From Phoronis pallida (Eukaryota; Phoronida; Phoronidae), in contig JAOXYC010200573.1 in NCBI GenBank assembly GCA_028565715.1, positions 1-11,747 on the forward strand: 11,747 nucleotides of DNA. Reading direction: 5' to 3'. The notes beneath the pieces are model-generated. The model searched no databases and was not told the origin of the DNA. It saw nothing but the letters and a program-made list of their open reading frames with translations. Below are positions 1 to 9,500 of this stretch, piece by piece. Position 1 is the first letter of the stretch. Every line of letters starts with the position of its first letter. The translations under genes and the position numbers were made by a program.

Positions 1-455
1 TTCATAATTATACTTAGCAATATTGCTTTGAAAAATTATTGCTGAAATATGTAAATACTGTGTAGTTAAATGGAACAATTTGTAATCTTGGATGTAGTGT
101 TGCAAATGTCCAGAATTCTTTATTGGTTTATCCAACATTTGTAAATTGATCATTTATTCAGAATCCACATCCTTTTCGTATTTTGTTGGTTTGAACTAGA
201 TTTAGCTGTAAGATGTCCTAAAGCTGAATAGTAAGTACTAAGTAATGCTAGCCTTGCCTTTGTAAAATGAAAATAAGATTGTATGTAGCCTATTTAATGC
301 ATGTTTATTTCACATTTTGTTGACTATGTAAAAAAATACAGTTTTATCTTTTATAACAAAGTCCAGTTCTTGTACCTTCCTTGGCAGCATAACAGTAGTA
401 AATTGATCTCACCGAGGTTTTATCATTCACAAAACCTTTCTTGTAAAGAGTCATT
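1..455 (-). other. NUP160 3' UTR and downstream flank
   Basis: No coding sequence is supported here. On the minus strand it follows the NUP160 stop. AATAAA hexamers fall at 304-309, 153-158 and 119-124, so a 3' UTR of about 150 to 350 nt is likely. A 72-codon plus-strand open frame at 301-519 is low-complexity, overlaps the last exon in antisense and is not supported as a gene. Confidence 0.6.
119..158 (-). terminator. Candidate polyadenylation signals (two AATAAA)
   Basis: Two AATAAA hexamers on the minus strand, at 153-158 and 119-124, lie about 300-340 nt past the stop. A third at 304-309 is closer. Which one is used cannot be told from sequence alone. Confidence 0.45.
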
Positions 456-590
456 TCAGTATACCATTTGGTCAGCTTGCATTCTTTTTTGTGACAAAGC
501 AGCATTTATTTTGTCTTGAGAAGCTCTTTTAATTGTCTGGTGGTACATAACTAGCTTGTTCTCCAATATATGACACAAATCTTGATATGA
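456..590 (-). CDS. NUP160: NUP160 exon R, last coding exon
   Basis: The acceptor is tcttttccag. There are 44 codons and a TGA stop at 456-458. It reads SYQDLCHILENKLVMYHQTI, then KRASQDKINAALSQKRMQAD and QMVY. The start parallels human LSQKILDKLEDYQQKV; the tail after that is divergent and a little longer than in human, as expected at a C-terminus. The open frame continues upstream to 665 only because the intron lacks a stop there. Confidence 0.9.
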   Translation of the reverse strand, partial: SYQDLCHILENKLVMYHQTIKRASQDKINAALSQKRMQADQMVY

Positions 591-3500
591 CTGGAAAAGA
601 ATGAATGTTTTTTCAAAAAGACAAATAAGGATCAAGTCAATGATAAAATTGAGCAATGACTCCAATTTTTTAGTGATTTGAAACTAAGTGGGGAACGCCG
701 CCTCAAAAGACAGTTTCTGGGCTAGTTCATCATTACATATAACAGCCTCACAAACAATTTTGAATTCAATTGACCCATAAATAGTGAAGTTACAAATGTT
801 TTGCCAAACCGGAAGTAGCATTTGCCTGGGCACGTTTTTGGTCCAAACTAGCATTGAATTCTGTGGTTTTCGAGTTTGAATTGGATGGCTATAAAAAGCT
901 TCGCGCATGTCGCGTATCAATGACGTTTTTGTCGACTTTCGCGCAAAATAACGTAAAACAATGAAATAAATCTTTAGGCGCGAAAGTCGGCAAAGAACGT
1001 CATTGATACGTGACACGCGCGGAGCTTTTTATGACTGAAATACATGGAAAGATATCAAAACATAATTCGTCTTAACATCTTCGCAAACTTGCAGAAAGCT
1101 GTGAGTCTGGAATGTCTACCATATGCTTTTGTCAACATAAGGAAGCAAACTAAAAAGAAATCACATTCGCTTCTACTCCCTTTTTTGGTAGTCAACTTTT
1201 GGCTGGCCCATGGAGTAAAGCCCTATCATTCTGATGGCTGAAAATGGGGATTGCACATGCCTGTGATACGAGACTATTAAGCATAACCCTAACCGTTAAT
1301 CTGAAACCAAGGGTCGAGACCTACCAGTGAAACTCCCATATCTGTCTGAGCAATTCTTAAAGCAGCCAACAATTGGTCCAATGCTGTATATGGAAGCCAT
1401 GAACTTGGGGATGAAAAATGTATAGTACTCTGTAAAAAACAAATGTGATTGATGAATTTGTAAAACCATCATACAAATTTCATCAGAGGAAGGCGACAGT
1501 TATGTGGAGAGATTCTTTTTCAACAAGATTACCAAACTGATGTGAAATGTTTGTTTGAACTCAAACCTTATGAAGTTCAAACTCAATTTTTAAATTCAGT
1601 ATGACCTTCATAAGGCATGTTAACATGTTTCTCTCATGCTCAATCCCTACATCTGTTTTTCTTTTAGAGTCCCATGTCATTCTGCTGATGACCACATTGT
1701 ACAGAATATGCCACAATTTACTTTACGTTTTGTTATAGTAGCAAATAACCATTCTCATCCAAATTTCAGGCTTTTACATTTTGTATTAAAAAAGATGGTT
1801 TTTATGTGTTAAAACAATAAAACCCAACACCTCTGGGTTCAACTTGGCAATAAATACTCTTCTCCTTCTTCATGTAAATACTTAACAAAATCCTTTTTCA
1901 CGAATATATTGTTTAACGGGGCAAAGTTTTGGGAAGCAGTCCGATTTAGAATTAGTAACTTGTGTATAAAATGTGAGATTCATTGTAGTTATAAATCGTA
2001 TACCTTGATGCCAAAGTATTCTGCCCCCTTTCCGGTGGCAGCGTCCAGGTATTCTATGGCAAACATTGCAGCCTCCTCCAACAGATCATAGTCGATGTAG
2101 AGCCTCAATAGCTCAGGTGCATTAATCTTCTGCAAATGAAATTAACAATTCGTGGAAACTTTTATTGATTGTCATCCCAATGCAATTTTGGCTGAATACA
2201 TTTCATTCATTTTTTACTAGGTTATGTAGTTAGTGCAAGTTACATGTTAAAGGCAGTTTGTGTAAGAACTAATATTTTCAATAAACCTCCATCACATGAA
2301 AATGTTTTATCTTAATCTCAAACAAAAAAAAATTGTTTACTAAAAGTTTTTAAGTTTCACAATTTTTATCAAAATTGTGATTACCGTATTTACAAATATT
2401 TCTAAAGGGCTGCATCAATAATATCGTTATACTACTGAGCAGTAAATATTTGTTAAAACATGCACGGTATTTCCAGAAATCAATACTTAATGAAATTCCT
2501 AAGGGCAAAAAATTTTAAAGAATGTTTTTAAATCGAGAAGAGAATTGGCATCACAAATCTCAGCTGGTGGAGCATTCAAGTTTATAAAAAACTGTTGATA
2601 TAGAGCCTCACCTTGTACGATGTAATAAACCAGTTTGGCAAGGAGAAGCCATGTAACAACATCTTTTCTGCAGCACAACGATGGTAACGTGAAGATTCCT
2701 TCTCGTAACGTTCCAGATACGATTGCAATAGGTACCATGCTTGATCTGTTGCACTGCATTATGGGAAATAACACAAATTTAACTAGAGCAATAATACATG
2801 AATTGTAACTTTAGAAGGATTAAGATATTGGCCTTTGTTACATTTTTAGTAGTTGTATCTTTATCTATGAGATTGCATGATAAAATTAATCCCAGTTATG
2901 AACTTGACTTCACGTGTTATTGGCAATAAATTGTGAATCCTTCTTCTTGACACAACATGGTTTCAGACAGAAATAAGATATCTAATTTGTTTTACCCAAG
3001 GAGGAACTATAAACAAAAGACAGTCACAAAAGCCAACTTTAAACACTTATCATTTTTTAATCATCAACCTTGACATAGCAATTAAACAAACCCACCTGAT
3101 ATCCTTGTTAAGATGTCGACATCCTATTTCATTATCAACTAGCCAGTTCCAGGCTGATGTCGTCTGTTCATTGTCACCGCGCATAAAGTAGCTACTTCCC
3201 TGGGCTAACTGTACACATCTGAAACACATGGTAAGTTGTTAGTGGATATATTCATTCTGCTTTCAATTCAATAATGTCAGTAAAATCAATAAAACTTTTA
3301 ACTAAAATCAAATTTTCATAACTACATCTTTCTTGAAATTAGAAATGAACTTCAACCATGCATCTAATAAATAAGTATGAAAATGTGTGTCTGTCTTTCT
3401 GTGTGTCCATCTGTCCGCAAGTTTTGACAGCGCTGGAACAGTCAAGGTGACTCAAAGTGCATGTGCACGGGGTGTGCGCGTGCCTCGCATGCGCACACCC

Positions 3501-6500
3501 CGCACGTGCAGTTCCGCACGGAGCGCGGAAAGTCGGGAAAAGTCGAGGTTGTTCAAGGCAATGGGGTGTACATGTGCACAGGGTTTGCACGTGCCAAGCA
3601 CGCGCACACCCCAAACGGGCAAGGTAACGGGGTGAACATGTGCAAGGGCAGTGCACGTGTGAAGCATGCGCACACCCCGCAGCGAAGCGCGGGTCACACA
3701 TCTAGTATAATAATTCTAACAAGACTGCACTTTTTATGAGAATAGTTATAAATCTGTTCCACTGGAATTTACCTTGATTGCACTTTTTGTTCATAAAGAC
3801 AGAATTTGTTTACCTAACAACAGCATCACTTATTCACCACCAGTGGGTGAAATAGTGGTAGGTAGAATGCAAAAAACTTCAATAGGTCTACCAAAACAGG
3901 TACTCTCCTACACATTGTCACTACCTAAGGTAGACTCTGCCACAGCCTGATTTCATATCGGCTCCATTGGCTATTGGATCGGCCATTTTTCTGAGGTCAT
4001 GGCAAAGTTGATGACAGGATTTCATCGCTACGATTACATTCTTTAATGTCCTGTTTCATACATGCGCATAGTGATAGCGTGACGTACCTTCTACAAGAAC
4101 TCTGCAAGCCAGTGGCTAATCAGAAGCAAGTATTTCAGAGTTCAGGGTTTAGGCTGTACCTACGGGCTTACATGACAACCGGTTCTCAAAGAATGTAACC
4201 GTAGGGAACCAGGTCACCATAACAGGCTGATAAACTAAGCACCTAAGACTTGAAACTAGACACAAAAAAAGATTACCTTAATGTGAGGCCATCTATGATT
4301 TGAGTTAGTGGCAGATTATATGCCTGGCATAACACAACTGCACTGTCAAACATTCCAACATTAACTAATAGTCCAACAGTCTCTGACTCGCTATGCATGG
4401 GACCTGCAAAATTAACAAGACATCAAGACTTTGTTATACCCCTTGGTGACAAATGATATTGTATGTAACCTACTTGTGGTAACCTTTTAAGTACTATCAA
4501 AGCCAAACTAGATTGCAACCAAACACTTTTAAAGATACTGTCTCTGCGATGGTCCCAATCTGGCGTCAAAACACAAATCAACTAGAAATGTGGTGTACGA
4601 GTCCTTTGTTGAACACACTTCAGTGTAGGTTTGACTTTTTTCGGATAAAAAGCTTACCCATTTCTGATTTTAAAAACAAATTGTTACTCAGATGCAAGTA
4701 ATTTATGTTTAACGAAGACTCGTACACAAAATTTCTTATACTAGTTGATTTGCATTTCGTCGACGGATTTGAACCATCGCAGAGAGAATATCTTAATAAG
4801 CAGATCTACAGTTTGAGAATTGGTGAGCACTTTTTGTACCCCTCCAGCCGTGTGATTTGTAATATGTTGTATTGGTCTATCTTCACCGAAAACATTTCAT
4901 GCAGTTTGGTTATGGGGCAATGGCAGAATCTTTTTTTGTCAATGTCAAGACATCAACACCTGAATTGTCACAGTATAAGAAAATAGAATACGTACCCATT
5001 GCTAATGCTATGTCAGGATCTCTCTGTAGTAACTTGAGTCTGGCATGAACTAACATGTACTCTTTTTCAATATCTTTCAATTCAAGGACATCAAGATTTT
5101 GATTTTGTGTACCTACAACACACATCCGTTATTGGCATGAAATGAGGGTAAGTTGAAGGACAAAACAAATTTATAACTATGACGATATGCAGATAATCTC
5201 AGATGAGCAACAATCTCACCACTTTAAAACATTAAAATGTTGTGTATCTGAAGGAACACTTCACAGGCATCTTTTTATTCGACTCGGCTAAAAATGAGCA
5301 ATCAGAACTTTGCTATGATTCATTCAAATTAGCTAATTAATGATTAATGGTTTAGGTTACCAGGGTATTTTTCTTCACCATCCAACATTCTTTTGGGAGA
5401 CATTCCAGGGAAATTGTCTTCATCCACTGTTAGTCTTGTTCGTGGCACAGGACGAACAATCCATGCGTACTCTGTGCTGACCAGTCGTAAAGTATTGAGA
5501 CAGGCTAGATAACACTTTGCTTGTCTCTGTAGTCCTTTCAGTCCAGGTAACTCATAACCCAATCTCATACCATGTTCATACATTACACTACCAGCTGAAA
5601 AAACATGAGAAATAGTTGCCAGACTCTCATCTGCTCACGCTATAAACCAGGATAGCTTCTAGCCATGTGTCTCTTTCGGCTTTTACAAGGATTTACTACT
5701 ACCACAGAATAAAAGTTAAGACAATGATCATCTCACCTTTTCTGAAATTCCCTCGTTGTATGTGGAATGCGTACAATAAATCATAATAGTTGTGTGTGGC
5801 CAAGTCAACAGATCTCGCTCGTGATTCTATGATGCCAACCACCTGGAAAAAGAAGAAAGTTTCGTCAAAATCCATCATGCCATTTCAAACAAAAAGTAAC
5901 ACAGAACAGAATAAACAAGAGCAACTCTTAATTGTGTTCCAACCAAGTTTTGGAAAACCTCTATTAATCTGGCTTTAATGACAAATCAATCATTGTATGC
6001 CTTTTACTGGTCGAAGAAGATGAATTTGAAAAACAGAAAAATTCAGAACCCAACTGGTAATCTGACTGTTGTCTCTTCTTGGCTTGACATGTTCAATACC
6101 TGTCATGCAAATAGGAGACTTTGGGTTTTATAACTGGTCAGGGCTCAGTTTCATAAAGAAAGTTAACCAGTGTTTAGCTAAACATTGGTTAGTTTTGATT
6201 GTTGTACGACGCTTTTTACATCATGCAACAATCAAAACTAACCAAAGTTTAAAGTTAGACATTGGTTAAAGGTTTATGAAACCAGCCCCTGGTGTCATAT
6301 TTTTCTGTTCCAACTTTTATGACATACCTCGTCATGCAGATCAATATATGGAAATTCAACAAGAGTCTGTAGCTGTCTCCGCTCACATAGAACAACAATA
6401 AACTGTCGTAAACAATCCTTCCTCCTGAAACACAAACAAAATTAAGTTTTAATTTATATTAACCTGTCACAGTTCCTTGAGAAAGGATCCTCCGTTTAAA

Positions 6501-9500
6501 AACAGCAACACCCCTGCTTCCTCACTAAACCAACAATCAGTTGTAAGTTTGGATCCCACCCCAAGCACAATCCATTGTGTCTTTGGGCAAGAAACCTTTC
6601 TGGCATTGCTCCAGTCCACTCAGCTGAGAATGAGTATGAGCTATGGTCAGGAAGTAACCCGCGCCGACTGGGAGGGAGTTGCCCAATTCTCATCCACTAA
6701 GGCTACAGAAACCGTAAAGCACGCCCCTATGTGCAAAATTTGGTCTCCAAGAAGGGCCATTTCTTACTGTACCTGGTTGGGTCTGGGTTGGCTATCATAG
6801 CGGCGTATGCTGCATCATTGTGTCCGAGTTCTAGTTCATGTTTGAACACTTTTGACCATAATGTGGGCTGTAAGAAAAATATATAAATTAAAACAGAGGA
6901 GGTGGCATGCTGCGCACACAAGCAAAAGGGACAATCCATCTTTCAACTATAGCAACCCTTGTCCATGTACGCCACTATAGCGACCCCCCATATATGTTAC
7001 TTACTCATTCCGTAATTGAAAATCCTCGAATAACACATAATTTTTCAAGATATCCAACAAGCGAGGCAATGTTGCTAATCAAAAAAAAATAATTGTCATG
7101 GTGCTAAACCGCGATTTGACATCAATTTTATATGCCTTTTAACAAAAACCAAACAACAATCAATGAAACTTTATATCTAGGTAAACCCACAGGCCAGTGA
7201 AATTACCATCTTCGATGGAAAATTTGCAAACATATTAGTGAGGGAAAAGGAATGAAACACGGCGAGACCACAGTTTTGATAATACCACGTGACTTGGTTT
7301 CTGGGTCTCAAAGTATATCGTGAACGAAAAGTCATGTGGTTTTATTAATACTGTGGTCTCGTCGGGATGCTGGGTTAGTCGCTGTGCTTTTAGACACCAA
7401 AAGAACAGGAATTTCAACGAACAGACGTTTATTAAAGTAATGAACCTTGACTAGGATTACTAATGGTGAATTTAAGACTTTATTTGTTTAGAAGAGTGTT
7501 GTATTAGTGGAGTTTGGTGATGTTTTATTTTCCGGTGGGAATAAAAATGGTGATTTGTATGGAGGAGAGTTTCATTCCTTCTCTCTCATTTACTATGATC
7601 GCTACGGACATCAATCCATCGAAGATGGCAAATGTCAGTTTCATGTGAGTAAACCTAACAAAATGGGGGCAAATCTGTTTTAAAAATGCAGAAAGGTCAT
7701 GAAAAGTTGAAATGTATCACTATTGATTTGGTTTCAAAGATACTAACAATATTTTCACCATCCTTCTCAGCACAGCTGATGGCTGTTGTTGCCATGGACA
7801 CCACATGACAGGGAAGGTGCAACTCTTCAAACAGTCGGATCACCTTCCAAAAGCAATACAACAATTATGATTTAGAAAAAATAAATAGCTTATAAATGAC
7901 ACAGTCCTCAATTTGAGAACAATCTGTCACAAAATATTTTAATTCTGAGTAAGTAGTAATTTTGAATAATTTTTCAATATTAATTTAACAACATAATGTC
8001 ATGTGAAATGCATTTTTTTGTGTAAAGTTTAGGTGAATCAAGACAAAAAATTTGACGTGTAGGGTACAGACAAACAAAAGTTTTTTGAAACAAAAATTTA
8101 TAGAAATGTTGTTTACTGACCTTGAGGTAGTACAGTGTCTCCTGTCTTGTTTGTGAATCGTCCTGTGTTTGTAATAGTTTGTTGACCAAAAATTCTTCAT
8201 TCATAACACCATGAACTGCAGAGAGGAAACAATCAAGGGCCTTGTTTGGTTCACTGCAACAACAAACAGCTGTGTTCGTGAAAAACAATAAATTTTCTGT
8301 CTTTTCAATATTCTCAAAAAATATTAAGACTGACAACTGAGTATTCTTTTTTCAGTCTTCCGACGATTCTAAGTTTCAAATAGCAAACCTCTATTGATTG
8401 TCTGGGATTCAGTATAGAGCATCACTTTTAGAAAAAAAAATAGGTCTATCCCTTTAAAGCCATTGCAGAAACTCAACTTTATACTTACTTAAAGTTTAAG
8501 TAACTTTGTCCAAGCAGAAACTGTCGTGAAGACATGTTCCATTCACACCAACCACGCAGCAGACGAGTGTAACTCTGCAATGGCAGGTATTGACATTTTG
8601 ACATGAGGTAGTCTGGGAACAGGAAGTTGACACTCACAGGCCATCTGGTAAACCGTTAAGGACAAATAGAAAAACAGGTTTCAAATCTTTCAGTTGTCAT
8701 GTCTTAAATATTTAAGATAAATCTTGAATAGCAAGCAAAATGCAAAACTAGACTGGTTCAGAACTTTTCTGAAATGCAATTCAGGGGCATCTTTTGTCAG
8801 TACATAAATAGCCGAGGCCCACATAAAAATAGATCTTTCTGACAGGAGTTCATGTTTAAAGCCTCCACTAGTCATTGTTAATGTGTATGTGGCAGTGCAT
8901 GACCAGAAGCGAGATAGAACTTTCACGTTAAAACGAGCACAAAAAACTATAAGAAAGGATACAAGAGCTGACTGAGTATGACGATGGCGGGATTTAATGA
9001 AGATGTCCATAATTTACATGGATCTTTGTCCAAGAATCTGTTTTGTGTCAGACAAATCCGGGCATGTTCTCCACCCACCCCAATCAAGAATAGCTCCGCA
9101 AGGCTTACAGGACAATTTTCTGGAAAATAAAATAAATTAACACAGAACTCGTTATTAAACAATACTTAACATTAATTCCAGTAATGAATTTCCTTCGACT
9201 ATCAATGTTGAAGAGATCATTGTCAATAACAAAGAACATTCCAAGTATTTATTGATTGTTGAGAAAGCTTGAACTATGGCGAAACAGAGAGTGTAGTGTT
9301 GGGAATCGTTGGAAATATCCCGGTTGATTAATCGTCGGCCTTGTCCGAACGATTAATCGATTTTTACGATTATTTATTGTTTGGGTACACAAGCAAGAAA
9401 GATTGAAAATACGAACAAAAAAACGTAAACAAAAGTAAATCTGAACATTTTTTGTGTACTTGAATAAAAATCAAACTATTTCAGGTTCTAGCAATATTAA

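Noticed and set aside
684-1016. 110-codon minus-strand open frame
   Set aside because: It ends in one half of the hairpin at 891-1032, has no recognisable protein and lies in the last intron.
1280-1300. CCCTAACC, telomere-like
   Set aside because: Only a single CCCTAA unit with no tandem array; chance.
3339-3739. Overlapping open frames on both strands (up to 120 codons) rich in Cys, His, Ala and Arg
   Set aside because: They arise from a stop-free GC-rich tandem repeat; repeated CAHA/HTP-like words appear in several frames at once, and the block sits in a NUP160 intron.
4513-4986. Two adjacent plus-strand open frames (62 and 93 codons)
   Set aside because: They read through the arms of an inverted-repeat element in an intron; no recognisable domain.
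6477-6800. 107-codon plus-strand open frame
   Set aside because: It is a read-through of a SINE-like repeat and antisense to exon H.
8690-9010. 106-codon minus-strand open frame
   Set aside because: It overlaps exon D in a different frame, and the conserved Nup160 sequence is in the other frame.
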